This document shows positions 1-6,622 of a stretch of 8,763 bases of DNA, one piece after another. Origin of the DNA: CAZAQB01 sp964487155 (GTDB taxonomy: Bacteria > Pseudomonadota > Gammaproteobacteria > Nitrococcales > Nitrococcaceae). Within the stretch, counting starts at the first letter, position 1, and each line of letters starts with the position of its first letter. The notes under the pieces are model-generated. The model was not told the DNA's origin. It saw only the letters and a list, made by a program, of their open reading frames with translations, and made no database searches. The position numbers were made by a program, and so were the translations under genes. Location: assembly GCA_964487155.1 (NCBI GenBank), contig CAZAQB010000142.1, forward strand, positions 1-8,763. The letters run 5' to 3'.

Positions 1-49
1 GGACTGAGGACTGAGGACTGAGGACTGAGGACTGAGGACTGAGGACTGA
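1..49. repeat. Tandem heptamer array (GGACTGA)7, left arm upstream of metG
   Basis: Seven perfect head-to-tail copies of GGACTGA start at base 1, so the array may extend beyond the window. It forms the left arm of an inverted pair; the matching TCAGTCC arm lies at 96-123 with a 46-bp core between. Every frame on the + strand meets a TGA inside the array, so it cannot be coding in that direction. No gene is visible to its left. Confidence 0.97.
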
Positions 50-95
50 GCAGAGAATGACGCGGCCCCGGCGCCCGTCAAGCCCCCTCTTCCAC

Positions 96-123
96 TCAGT
101 CCTCAGTCCGCAGTCCTCAGTCC
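96..123. repeat. Inverted heptamer array (TCAGTCC)4, right arm upstream of metG
   Basis: Four tandem heptamers reverse-complementary to the array at 1-49. The third unit (110-116) is GCAGTCC and the others are perfect. The bases just before it read CCAC, as at the other right arms. In this orientation the array has no stop in any frame, so the metG frame stays open back to an ATG at 57; that 48-residue extension is repeat-derived and is not taken as protein. The 77 bp between the array and metG show no convincing promoter. The nearest is a CATACT with an upstream TG (155-162), which has no partner -35. Confidence 0.95.
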
Positions 124-200
124 TTTCACCTCCCCCGCCACGCGGCGCCCTTCTGGCATACTGGCCGGCCCGTCGCCCGCCGACGACGCTGCGCACCGAC

Positions 201-2219
201 ATGCAACGAAAGATTCTGGTCACCAGCGCCCTGCCCTACGCCAACGGGCCCATCCACCTGGGCCACCTGGTGGAGTACATCCAGACCGATATCTGGGTGC
301 GCTTCCAGAAGCTGCAGGGCCACGCGTGCCACTACGTCTGCGCCGACGACGCCCACGGCACGCCGATCATGCTCAAGGCCCGGGAACTTGGGGTGACCCC
401 CGAGGAACTGATCGAGCGGGTGGAGCGGGAGCACCAGCAGGACTTTGCCGGCTTCCGGGTGGCCTTCGACAACTACTACACCACCCACTCCGAGGAGAAC
501 CGCCACTACGCAACGCTGATCTACCAGCGGCTGCGCGACGCCGGCCACATCGACCGCCGCGAGATCACCCAGGCGTTCGACCCGAAGATGAACATGTTCC
601 TGCCGGACCGCTACATCCGGGGCTCCTGCCCGCGCTGCGGCTCGCCGGACCAGTACGGGGACAACTGCGAGGTGTGCGGCGCCAGCTATTCCCCCGGCGA
701 GCTCAAGCACCCGGTATCGGTGATCTCCGGCGTCACCCCGGAGCAGCGGGCCTCGGAGCACTACTTCTTCCGGCTGCACGACTTCGAGCCCATGCTCAAA
801 CGCTGGGCCAGCCCCGGCAACCTGCAGGAGGAAGTGGTCAACAAGCTCCGGGAATGGTTCGACGCAGGCCTCAAGAGCTGGGACATCTCCCGGGACGAGC
901 CCTACTTCGGCTTCGAGATCCCTGACGCCCCGGGCAAGTACTTCTACGTCTGGCTGGACGCCCCCATCGGCTACATGGCGAGCTTCCAGAACCTCTGCGA
1001 CCGGGAAGGGCTGGACTTCGACGCCTACTGGTCACCGGATTCCAAGGCCGAGGTCTACCACTTCATCGGCAAGGACATCGTCTACTTCCACGCCCTGTTC
1101 TGGCCGGCCATGCTGCACGGCGCGGGCTTCCGCAAGCCCAGCAGCATCTTCGCCCACGGCTTCCTCACCGTGAACGGCCAGAAGATGTCCAAGTCCCGGG
1201 GTACCTTCATCACCGCCGCCACCTACCTGCGCCATTTGAACCCGGAGTACCTGCGCTACTACTTCGCCGCCAAGCTGGGCTCCGGCGTGCATGACCTGGA
1301 TCTCAACCTGGACGACTTCACCCAGCGGGTGAATGCCGACCTGGTCGGCAAGCTGGTGAACATCGCCAGCCGCTGCGCCGGCTTCATCGGCAAGCGCTTC
1401 GACGGCCGGCTGGCCGGCACCCTGGAGGCCCCCGAGCTGTTCCGGCGCTTCACCAGCGCGGCAGAGCGTATCGCCGAGCTCTTCGAGCGCCGGGACTTTT
1501 CCCGGGCGGTGCGCGAGATCATGGCCCTGGCGGACCAGGCCAACCAGTACATCGACGAGCAGAAACCCTGGCTGCTGGCCAAGGACCGGTCCAAGGACGA
1601 GCAGGTGCAACGCGTCTGCACCATGGGCCTCAACCTGTTCAAGGTGCTGTTCACCTATTTGAAGCCCGTGCTGCCGGGGCTCGCCGCTGACGCCGAGGCC
1701 TTCCTGAACCTGCCCCCCCAGACCTGGGCCGACGCCCAGGCGCCGCTGCTGGGCCATACGGTGAACCGCTTCGCGCCCCTGCTCACCCGGGTGGACCCCG
1801 AACGCATCCAGGCCATGGTGGAGGACTCCCGGGAGACCCTGGAGGCCGCCGGAACGACCCCGTCCGGCCCGCTGGCCGAGGATCCGATCAGCGCCGAGAT
1901 CGAGTACCCGGACTTCGCCCAGGTCGACCTGCGGGTGGCGCGCATCGTCGAGGCCAGGCCGGTCGAGGGGGCCGACAAGCTGCTGGCGCTGACCCTCGAC
2001 CTGGGCGGCGAGCGGCGCAACGTATTCGCCGGCATCAAGTCCGCCTACGATCCGGCCAGCCTGGAGGGCCGGCTGACGGTGATGGTGGCCAACCTCAAGC
2101 CCCGCAAGATGCGCTTCGGCATCTCCGAGGGCATGGTGCTGGCCGCCGGCCCCGGCGGCCGGGATCTGTGGATCCTGGAACCGGACGCCGGCGCCAAGCC
2201 GGGGATGAGGGTGAAGTGA
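201..2219 (+). CDS. metG: Methionyl-tRNA synthetase (MetRS, dimeric long form)
   Basis: Cytoplasmic class I aminoacyl-tRNA synthetase that charges tRNA-Met and tRNA-fMet with methionine using ATP. The 672-residue product compares with about 677 in E. coli. It has the class I HIGH-type motif HLGH (residues 19-22), a zinc knuckle C-x2-C-x9-C-x2-C (C143, C146, C156, C159), the KMSKS loop at 328-332, a helical anticodon-binding region, and a C-terminal OB-fold tRNA-binding/dimerisation domain (about 568-672). The ATG at 201 is chosen because the family's conserved N-terminus (KILVTSALPYANG) begins right after it. The frame is open further upstream only because it runs through inverted heptamers. 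No clear Shine-Dalgarno is visible. The stop is followed within one base by another heptamer array. Identity is certain; the exact start is very likely. Confidence 0.98.
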   Translation: MQRKILVTSALPYANGPIHLGHLVEYIQTDIWVRFQKLQGHACHYVCADDAHGTPIMLKARELGVTPEELIERVEREHQQDFAGFRVAFDNYYTTHSEENRHYATLIYQRLRDAGHIDRREITQAFDPKMNMFLPDRYIRGSCPRCGSPDQYGDNCEVCGASYSPGELKHPVSVISGVTPEQRASEHYFFRLHDFEPMLKRWASPGNLQEEVVNKLREWFDAGLKSWDISRDEPYFGFEIPDAPGKYFYVWLDAPIGYMASFQNLCDREGLDFDAYWSPDSKAEVYHFIGKDIVYFHALFWPAMLHGAGFRKPSSIFAHGFLTVNGQKMSKSRGTFITAATYLRHLNPEYLRYYFAAKLGSGVHDLDLNLDDFTQRVNADLVGKLVNIASRCAGFIGKRFDGRLAGTLEAPELFRRFTSAAERIAELFERRDFSRAVREIMALADQANQYIDEQKPWLLAKDRSKDEQVQRVCTMGLNLFKVLFTYLKPVLPGLAADAEAFLNLPPQTWADAQAPLLGHTVNRFAPLLTRVDPERIQAMVEDSRETLEAAGTTPSGPLAEDPISAEIEYPDFAQVDLRVARIVEARPVEGADKLLALTLDLGGERRNVFAGIKSAYDPASLEGRLTVMVANLKPRKMRFGISEGMVLAAGPGGRDLWILEPDAGAKPGMRVK

Positions 2220-2220
2220 C

Positions 2221-2241
2221 GGACTGAGGACTGAGGACTGA
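2221..2241. repeat. Tandem heptamer array (GGACTGA)3, directly after metG stop
   Basis: Three perfect GGACTGA copies begin one base after the metG TGA (2217-2219), followed by GTGGG. This is the left arm of the element filling the metG-rnfA spacer; its right arm is at 2437-2464. There is no room for a conventional metG terminator between the stop codon and the array. Confidence 0.96.
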
Positions 2242-2273
2242 GTGGGCCGCGGCGGCGAAAGCGAGGGCTTGCC

Positions 2274-2353
2274 GGTACTGGGTACTGGGGCAGCATCGGG
2301 CGTGGCGGGTCCTTGGCAGGGCCTCGCCCGTACTCAGTACCTCGTACCCAGTA
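2274..2353. repeat. Second heptamer family: GGTACTG pair and its inverted copies
   Basis: Two tandem GGTACTG heptamers (2274-2287) face a degenerate inverted set, CAGTACC (2335-2341) and TCGTACC-CAGTA (2342-2353). TACTGGGTAC (2276-2285) is perfectly complementary to GTACCCAGTA (2344-2353), giving a 10-bp stem around a 58-bp loop. The unit length matches the GGACTGA family but the sequence differs. It lies nested inside the GGACTGA/TCAGTCC arms. Confidence 0.8.
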
Positions 2354-2358
2354 GCCCA

Positions 2359-2401
2359 CGAAGACGGTGGGTTTCGCTTCGCTCTACCCACCCTACGCCC
2401 T
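2359..2401. repeat. 43-bp palindromic module, copy 1
   Basis: This stretch is the exact reverse complement of 6465-6507. It contains a hairpin with arms GGTGGGT (2366-2372) and ACCCACC (2386-2392) around a 13-base loop, and ends in CCCTACGCCC. It resembles the dispersed GTAGGGTGGG...CCCACC-type intergenic palindromes I recall from many proteobacterial genomes (from memory, not searched). It has no trailing T-run, so it is not a standard intrinsic terminator. Confidence 0.9.
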
Positions 2402-2436
2402 TCGCCCTGCGGCAGGGGCCTCGCCGCGCCGCCCAC

Positions 2437-2464
2437 TCAGTCCTCAGTCCTCAGTCCCCAGTCC
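2437..2464. repeat. Inverted heptamer array (TCAGTCC)3 + CCAGTCC, right arm upstream of rnfA
   Basis: Three perfect TCAGTCC units plus one CCAGTCC variant (2458-2464), preceded by CCAC and followed by TTA and the assembly gap. It pairs with the left arm at 2221-2241. After the gap the sequence resumes with AGTCC-CCAGTCC (2568-2579), either the same end repeated or a continuation of the array. Confidence 0.94.
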
Positions 2465-2467
2465 TTA

Positions 2468-2567
2468 NNNNNNNNNNNNNNNNNNNNNNNNNNNNNNNNN
2501 NNNNNNNNNNNNNNNNNNNNNNNNNNNNNNNNNNNNNNNNNNNNNNNNNNNNNNNNNNNNNNNNNNN
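2468..2567. other. Assembly gap of exactly 100 N
   Basis: One hundred consecutive N bases, the conventional filler for a gap of unknown size. The 15 bases before it (2453-2467) and the 15 after it (2568-2582) are identical, agtccccagtcctta. The two contigs may therefore simply overlap, or further repeat units may be missing. Any reading frame drawn across the gap is meaningless. Confidence 0.98.
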
Positions 2568-2656
2568 AGTCCCCAGTCCTTATTTCAGATCATCCGCCGT
2601 AAGCCCGAGGATTGGCTATCGCCCCCCGCTTCCCTGAAACCCCCAAGGGCACTAGG

Positions 2657-2684
2657 TTGTAACCGTTGCAGTCCAACGTACCAT
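2657..2684 (+). promoter_or_regulatory. Possible sigma70-type promoter for rnfABCD
   Basis: TTGTAA (2657-2662) and TACCAT (2679-2684) are spaced by 16 bp, each matching the sigma70 consensus at four of six positions. They lie 43 bp upstream of the rnfA start, in the non-repetitive stretch (2583-2727) after the gap. This is the best candidate in that stretch, but such matches occur by chance and the call is weak. Nothing else is recognisable in this stretch. Confidence 0.25.
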
Positions 2685-2727
2685 GGGCGCCCCTGGGCGC
2701 GGGCGCTTCCGGACAGAGAGCCGCTGC

Positions 2728-3315
2728 ATGACGGAACTGGCGCTGATCCTGGTCAGCACCGTGCTGGTCAACAACTTCGTGCTGGTGAAATTCCTGGGCC
2801 TTTGCCCGTTCATGGGGGTCTCCCGCAAGCTGGAGACCGCCATGGGGATGGCGCTCGCCACCACCTTCGTGCTGACCCTGGCATCCGTGTGCAGCTACCT
2901 GGTCAGCGAGTACCTGCTGCGGCCCCTGGGGCTCGAGTACCTGCGCACCATCAGCTTCATCCTGGTGATCGCGGTGGTGGTGCAGTTCACCGAGATGGTG
3001 GTGCACAAGACCAGCCCGCTGCTCTACCAGGTGCTGGGCATCTTTCTGCCGCTGATCACCACCAACTGCGCGGTGCTGGGGGTCGCCCTGCTCAACGTGC
3101 AGGCCAGCCATGGGCTTCTTGAATCAGCGGTGTACGGCTTCGGCGCCGCCGCCGGCTTCTCCCTGGTGCTGACCCTGTTCGGCGCCCTGCGCGAGCGCCT
3201 GGCGGTGGCCGACGTGCCGGTGCCCTTTCAGGGCGCGGCCATCGCCCTGGTCACCGCCGGGCTGATGTCCCTGGCGTTCATGGGTTTCTCCGGCCTGGTG
3301 CGGGCCGGCGGCTGA
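2728..3315 (+). CDS. rnfA: Rnf/Rsx electron transport complex, membrane subunit A
   Basis: Integral inner-membrane subunit of the Rnf (Rsx) ion-translocating ferredoxin:NAD+ oxidoreductase. It pairs with RnfE, and the two families share an inverted membrane topology. The 195-residue product compares with 193 for E. coli RsxA and matches it nearly throughout. It shows about six hydrophobic segments and the two signature cysteines, C26 in GLCPFMG and C114 in TTNCAVLG; in this family these are associated with a membrane-embedded Fe-S centre. The ATG at 2728 is chosen because the family N-terminus (short polar start, then TVLVNNFVLVKFLGLCP) follows. An ATG at 2683 would add 15 Arg/Gly-rich residues unlike the family. 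The ribosome-binding site is weak (GAGAG). It is the first gene of rnfABCD, 16 bp before rnfB. Confidence 0.97.
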   Translation: MTELALILVSTVLVNNFVLVKFLGLCPFMGVSRKLETAMGMALATTFVLTLASVCSYLVSEYLLRPLGLEYLRTISFILVIAVVVQFTEMVVHKTSPLLYQVLGIFLPLITTNCAVLGVALLNVQASHGLLESAVYGFGAAAGFSLVLTLFGALRERLAVADVPVPFQGAAIALVTAGLMSLAFMGFSGLVRAGG

Positions 3316-3322
3316 AGGAGGG
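3315..3322 (+). promoter_or_regulatory. Strong Shine-Dalgarno for rnfB
   Basis: AAGGAGGG overlaps the last base of the rnfA stop and sits 9 bases before the GTG at 3332. It supports this GTG as the rnfB start and is the best ribosome-binding site in the window. Confidence 0.85.
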
Positions 3323-3331
3323 ATTACAACC

Positions 3332-3886
3332 GTGTGGGAGGCGCTGCTGGTGCTGGGCGGTCTATCCGCGGTCTTCGGGGCCCTGCTGGGCTTCTCGGCG
3401 GTGCGCTTCCGGGTGGAGGGCGATCCCATCGCCGACCAGGTGGACTCGCTGCTGCCCCAGACCCAGTGCGGCCAATGCGGCTACGCCGGCTGCCGGCCCT
3501 ATGCCGAGGCCATCGCCGCCGGCGAGGCCGACATCAACCAGTGCCCGCCCGGGGGCGAGGCGGGCATCCAGTCTCTCGCCGAACTGCTGGGCGTGGAGCC
3601 CAAGCCCCTCAATCCGGACAACGGCGAGGAGAAGGACGCCGACACCGTCGCCTGGATCGACGAAGAAGTCTGTATCGGCTGCACCAAGTGCATTCAGGCC
3701 TGCCCGGTGGACGCCATTCTCGGGGCGCCCCAGCTCATGCACACGGTGATCCGCGCCGAATGTACCGGTTGCGAGCTGTGCGTGGAGCCCTGCCCGGTGG
3801 ACTGCATCCACATGCTGCCGCTGGCCGAGGACATCGGCTCCTGGCGCTGGCCCTTCCCCGACAACCGCCCGGAGGCCGCCGCGTGA
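3332..3886 (+). CDS. rnfB: Rnf/Rsx complex ferredoxin-like subunit B
   Basis: Membrane-anchored iron-sulfur subunit that passes electrons between the soluble electron carrier and the rest of the Rnf complex on the cytoplasmic side. The 184-residue product is close to the 192 of E. coli RsxB. Residues 3-22 form an N-terminal hydrophobic anchor. A 4Fe-4S domain follows with C46, C49, C54 and C71 (CGQCGYAGC...C). Two ferredoxin-type clusters then follow: C114-C117-C120-C124 and C144-C147-C150-C154, each ending CP. All twelve expected ligands are present. The GTG start is supported by the Shine-Dalgarno at 3315-3322. The stop overlaps the rnfC start by four bases, indicating translational coupling. 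Confidence 0.97.
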   Translation: MWEALLVLGGLSAVFGALLGFSAVRFRVEGDPIADQVDSLLPQTQCGQCGYAGCRPYAEAIAAGEADINQCPPGGEAGIQSLAELLGVEPKPLNPDNGEEKDADTVAWIDEEVCIGCTKCIQACPVDAILGAPQLMHTVIRAECTGCELCVEPCPVDCIHMLPLAEDIGSWRWPFPDNRPEAAA

Positions 3887-5370
3887 GGCGAGCGCTGTTC
3901 CCGGTGCCCGGCGGGCTGGCGCTGGAAACCCACAAGGCCGAATCCGCCGACACCGCCCTGGCGGTGGTGCCGCCGCCGGCCCAGCTGGTGGTGCCGCTGC
4001 GCCAGCACATCGGCGAGCCGGCGGAGGCGGTGGTTTCTCCCGGCGACGCAGTGCTGGCCGGCCAGGTCATCGGCCGGGCCGGCGGCTACATCAGCGTGCC
4101 GGTACACGCCCCCACCTCCGGGCACGTGGCCGCCGTGGAAGACCGCGCGGTGCCCCATCCCTCCGGCCTGTCGACACTCTGCGTGGTCATCGACAGCGAC
4201 GGCCAGGACCGCTGGTGCGAGCCCCTGGCGCCCATAACCGACTGGGCCGGCGCCGAGCCCACCGCCCTGCGCCACCGGGTCCGGGAATGCGGCATCGTCG
4301 GCCTGGGCGGCGCCGCCTTCCCCACCGCCGTCAAGCTCAACCCGGGGCCCGGCAACCGGGTGCAGCAGCTGGTCATCAACGGCGTGGAGTGCGAGCCCTG
4401 GATCACCTGCGACGACCGGCTGATGCGCGACCGCGCCCGGCAGGTGGTGCTGGGCGCCGCCATCATGGCCCGCGCGGTGGCGGCGGGCGAAGTGCTGATC
4501 GGGGTGGAGGACAGCATGCCCGAGGCCATCGCCGCGCTGAAGCAGGCCCTGCGGGAGACCGGCGCGGCCGCCGAAGTGGTGCCGGTGCCCACCCGCTATC
4601 CGGCCGGCGGCGAGAAACAGCTCATCTACGCCCTTACCGGCCGGGAAGTACCCAGCAACGGCCTGCCCCTGGAGATCTCCGTGGTCTGCCATAACGTGGG
4701 CACCGCGGCGGCGGTCTACCGGGCGGTGGTGGAGGGCCGTCCCCTGGTGAGCCGCATCGTCACCGTCACCGGCGATGCCATCGCCCGGCCCGGCAACTTC
4801 GAGGTACGCATCGGCACCCCCATGGCCGAACTGGTGCAGGCCGCCGAGGGCTACCGTGCGGAGCCGGCCCGGCTGGTCATGGGCGGGCCCATGATGGGTT
4901 TCGCCCTGGCCGATAGCGCGGTGCCGGTGATCCGTGGCACCAACTGCCTGCTGGCCGGCTCCGAAGCCCTGTTCCCGGCGCCGGCGCCGGCCCTGCCGTG
5001 CATCCGCTGCGGCGCCTGCGTGGAGGTCTGCCCGGCCTACCTGCTCCCCCAGCAGCTCTACTGGCACGCCCGGGCACGGGACCTGGACCGGATCCAGGAC
5101 GAGAACCTGTTCGACTGCATCGAGTGCGGCTGCTGCGCGCTGGTCTGCCCCAGCCAGATCCCGCTGGTGCAGTACTACCGGTTCGCCAAGTCCGAGGTCT
5201 GGGCCCAGGAGCGCGAGCGCCGCCGGGCCGAGCTCGCCCGGGAGCGCCACGATTTCCGCCAGCAGCGCCTGGAGCGCGAGCGCCGTGAGAAGGAGGAGCA
5301 GCGCCGCCGCAAGAAGGCGGCCCTGAAGCGCGGCGCCGAACGCCAGGCCGACACCGGGGGCCGGGACTGA
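3883..5370 (+). CDS. rnfC: Rnf/Rsx complex NADH-binding subunit C
   Basis: Peripheral cytoplasmic subunit that exchanges electrons with NAD(H), binding FMN and two 4Fe-4S clusters. An N-terminal RnfC barrel-sandwich domain (roughly 5-110) is followed by the complex I 51-kDa-like FMN/NADH fold with GLGGAAFP (140-147), then an SLBB-like region. Ferredoxin motifs follow at C373-C376-C379-C383 and C412-C415-C418-C422, with an extra Cys at 417. Residues 439-495 are a highly charged Arg/Glu stretch, probably a coiled coil. At 495 residues it is far shorter than E. coli RsxC (about 740), lacking that protein's long Ala/Lys-rich tail; many other family members are also short. The GTG overlaps the rnfB stop (GTGA) and has GGAGG 7 bases upstream. 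Confidence 0.97.
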   Translation: MRRALFPVPGGLALETHKAESADTALAVVPPPAQLVVPLRQHIGEPAEAVVSPGDAVLAGQVIGRAGGYISVPVHAPTSGHVAAVEDRAVPHPSGLSTLCVVIDSDGQDRWCEPLAPITDWAGAEPTALRHRVRECGIVGLGGAAFPTAVKLNPGPGNRVQQLVINGVECEPWITCDDRLMRDRARQVVLGAAIMARAVAAGEVLIGVEDSMPEAIAALKQALRETGAAAEVVPVPTRYPAGGEKQLIYALTGREVPSNGLPLEISVVCHNVGTAAAVYRAVVEGRPLVSRIVTVTGDAIARPGNFEVRIGTPMAELVQAAEGYRAEPARLVMGGPMMGFALADSAVPVIRGTNCLLAGSEALFPAPAPALPCIRCGACVEVCPAYLLPQQLYWHARARDLDRIQDENLFDCIECGCCALVCPSQIPLVQYYRFAKSEVWAQERERRRAELARERHDFRQQRLERERREKEEQRRRKKAALKRGAERQADTGGRD

Positions 5371-5376
5371 AGCCCC

Positions 5377-6399
5377 ATGCCGCTCGCCAGCTTCAGTTCC
5401 CCCCACCTGGCGCGGGAGGCCAGCGTCCGCCGGATGATGGTCCGGGTGCTGCTCGCCCTCATCCCGGGCGCCGCCGCCCTCACCGCCTTCTTCGGCTGGG
5501 GCGTGCTCTACAACATCGTCCTGGCGGGGGTGACGGCGCTCGCCGCGGAGGCGCTGATGCTGCGGCTGCGCCGGCGCCCCGTGGGGCTGTTCCTGGGCGA
5601 TGCCAGCGCCCTGCTCACGGGGGTGCTGCTGGCCCTGGCCCTGCCGCCCCTGACTCCCTGGTGGATCACCGTGCTGGGCACCGCCTTCGCCCTGGTGTTC
5701 GGCAAGCACCTCTACGGCGGCCTGGGCTACAACCCCTTCAATCCGGCCATGGTGGGCTATGTGGTGCTGCTGGTCTCCTTCCCCCGGGAGATGACCCGCT
5801 GGCCGCTGCCCACGGGACTGCTGGAGGGTTCCATGGGCGCGCTGGAGGCGCTGCAGGTCACCCTGGGCGCCGGGTTGTCCGAGGCCCGCCTGGACGCCCT
5901 GACGTCGGCCACTCCCCTGGACCAGGTAAAGACCCAGCTCGCCGCCAGCCTGACCCTGCAGGAGATCCGCTCCGGGGCGCTCTGGGGACGGCTCGCCGGG
6001 GCCGGCTGGGAATGGGTGAACCTGGCCTTCCTGGCCGGCGGGCTGTATCTCTGGCGGACCGGGGCGATCGGCTGGCAGATCCCCGCGGGAGTGCTGGGCG
6101 CCCTGGGCGGGCTGGCCAGTTTCTTCTGGCTTCTCGATCCCGACCTCTATCCCGGCGCCGTGTTCCACCTGCTCTCCGGGGGTGCCATGCTGGGCGCCTT
6201 CTTCATCGCCACCGACCCGGTGTCCGCCGCCACCACCCCCCGGGGACGGATCATCTATGGCCTTGGCATCGGCGCGCTGATCTACGTGATCCGCACCTGG
6301 GGCGGCTATCCCGAGGGCGTGGCCTTCGGCGTGCTGCTGATGAACCTGGCCGCGCCGCTGATCGACCAGCTGACCCGGCCAAGGGTGTATGGGCATTGA
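5377..6399 (+). CDS. rnfD: Rnf/Rsx complex membrane flavoprotein subunit D
   Basis: Polytopic inner-membrane subunit related to NqrB. It carries an FMN attached covalently to a threonine by the ApbE transferase and takes part in coupling electron flow to ion transport. The 340-residue product has many hydrophobic segments, the conserved GLGYNPFNPAMVGYVVLL block (about 114-131), and the flavinylation motif D173-A-L-T-S-A-T179, where T179 is the predicted FMN site. Further matches to E. coli RsxD include the LLSGGAMLGAFFIATDPVSA-like block and GGYPEGVAF. The start ATG is 6 bp after the rnfC stop, with only a weak Shine-Dalgarno. The C-terminus ends at RPRVYGH, whereas E. coli RsxD continues by three residues (RKG, from memory). 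The TGA lies four bases before a GGACTGA unit. Confidence 0.96.
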   Translation: MPLASFSSPHLAREASVRRMMVRVLLALIPGAAALTAFFGWGVLYNIVLAGVTALAAEALMLRLRRRPVGLFLGDASALLTGVLLALALPPLTPWWITVLGTAFALVFGKHLYGGLGYNPFNPAMVGYVVLLVSFPREMTRWPLPTGLLEGSMGALEALQVTLGAGLSEARLDALTSATPLDQVKTQLAASLTLQEIRSGALWGRLAGAGWEWVNLAFLAGGLYLWRTGAIGWQIPAGVLGALGGLASFFWLLDPDLYPGAVFHLLSGGAMLGAFFIATDPVSAATTPRGRIIYGLGIGALIYVIRTWGGYPEGVAFGVLLMNLAAPLIDQLTRPRVYGH

Positions 6400-6402
6400 G
6401 AG

Positions 6403-6437
6403 GGACTGAGTGAAAAGGACTGAGGACTGAGGACTGA
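6403..6437. repeat. Heptamer array GGACTGA (four perfect, one degenerate), directly after rnfD
   Basis: GGACTGA at 6403-6409, a degenerate unit GTGAAAA at 6410-6416 that keeps the 7-bp register, then three perfect units (6417-6437) followed by GTGG. It is the left arm of the element between rnfD and rnfG; the right arm is 6623-6657. The four bases GAGA (the first shared with the stop region) are all that separate it from the rnfD stop codon. Confidence 0.95.
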
Positions 6438-6464
6438 GTGGCGAGTCGCCGCGGCGCCTGGCGG

Positions 6465-6507
6465 AGGGCGTAGGGTGGGTAGAGCGAAGCGAAACCCACC
6501 GTCTTCG
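6465..6507. repeat. 43-bp palindromic module, copy 2 (inverted)
   Basis: Exact reverse complement of 2359-2401, with the same GGTGGGT/ACCCACC arms, here reading as GGTGGGT (6474-6480) and ACCCACC (6494-6500). Beyond the exact match, the flank towards the nearer GGACTGA arm remains loosely similar to the corresponding flank of copy 1 when reversed. This suggests a larger common core inserted in opposite orientations. Confidence 0.9.
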
Positions 6508-6542
6508 CCAGTGCTACCCCCTATGCCTCCGTGGCCTGTAGG

Positions 6543-6557
6543 CCGGGTTGAACCCGG
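6543..6557. repeat. Short palindrome CCGGGTT-G-AACCCGG in the rnfD-rnfG spacer
   Basis: A 15-bp odd-centred palindrome preceded by TGTAGG and followed by GAAGCCCAGC. It resembles the ends of other dispersed GTAGG...CCC-type intergenic palindromes (recalled, not searched). As RNA it could form a five-bp hairpin with a five-base loop. It is not part of a tRNA: no D-arm or anticodon arm fits around it. The rest of the core (6508-6622) shows no gene. Confidence 0.6.
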
Positions 6558-6622
6558 GAAGCCCAGCGTCAGCGTTGCGTACGGCGAACGCCTTGCCAAG
6601 CGCCCGTGGGCTCGATTCCCAC

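Noticed and set aside
1..123. CRISPR array
   Set aside because: The units are 7 bp and directly tandem without unique spacers, and no cas gene is present.
57..200. N-terminal extension of MetRS by 48 residues from an ATG at 57
   Set aside because: It is encoded largely by inverted heptamers, has no family similarity, and the conserved MetRS N-terminus begins at the ATG at 201.
2359..2401. Intrinsic terminator for metG
   Set aside because: A hairpin is present but there is no U-tract after it and it lies about 140 bp beyond the stop; its exact inverted copy elsewhere indicates a repeat.
2242..3122. Open frames spanning the N gap upstream of rnfA
   Set aside because: They consist of repeats and unknown bases and then overlap rnfA in another frame; no protein similarity is recognisable.
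5212..5370. Frameshift or truncation of RnfC because it lacks the long E. coli-type tail
   Set aside because: The frame continues through a charged coiled-coil-like tail to a normal stop 6 bp before rnfD; short RnfC proteins are common and the tail length is known to vary.
3694..6396. A 900-residue open frame on the minus strand opposite rnfB-rnfD
   Set aside because: A typical antisense shadow in GC-rich coding DNA; its Gly/His/Gln-rich composition matches no known protein and the + strand genes are certain.
6530..6605. Possible tRNA or T-arm around CCGGGTTGAACCCGG
   Set aside because: There is no TTCGA-type T loop, no acceptor stem and no anticodon arm; it fits a dispersed palindromic repeat better.
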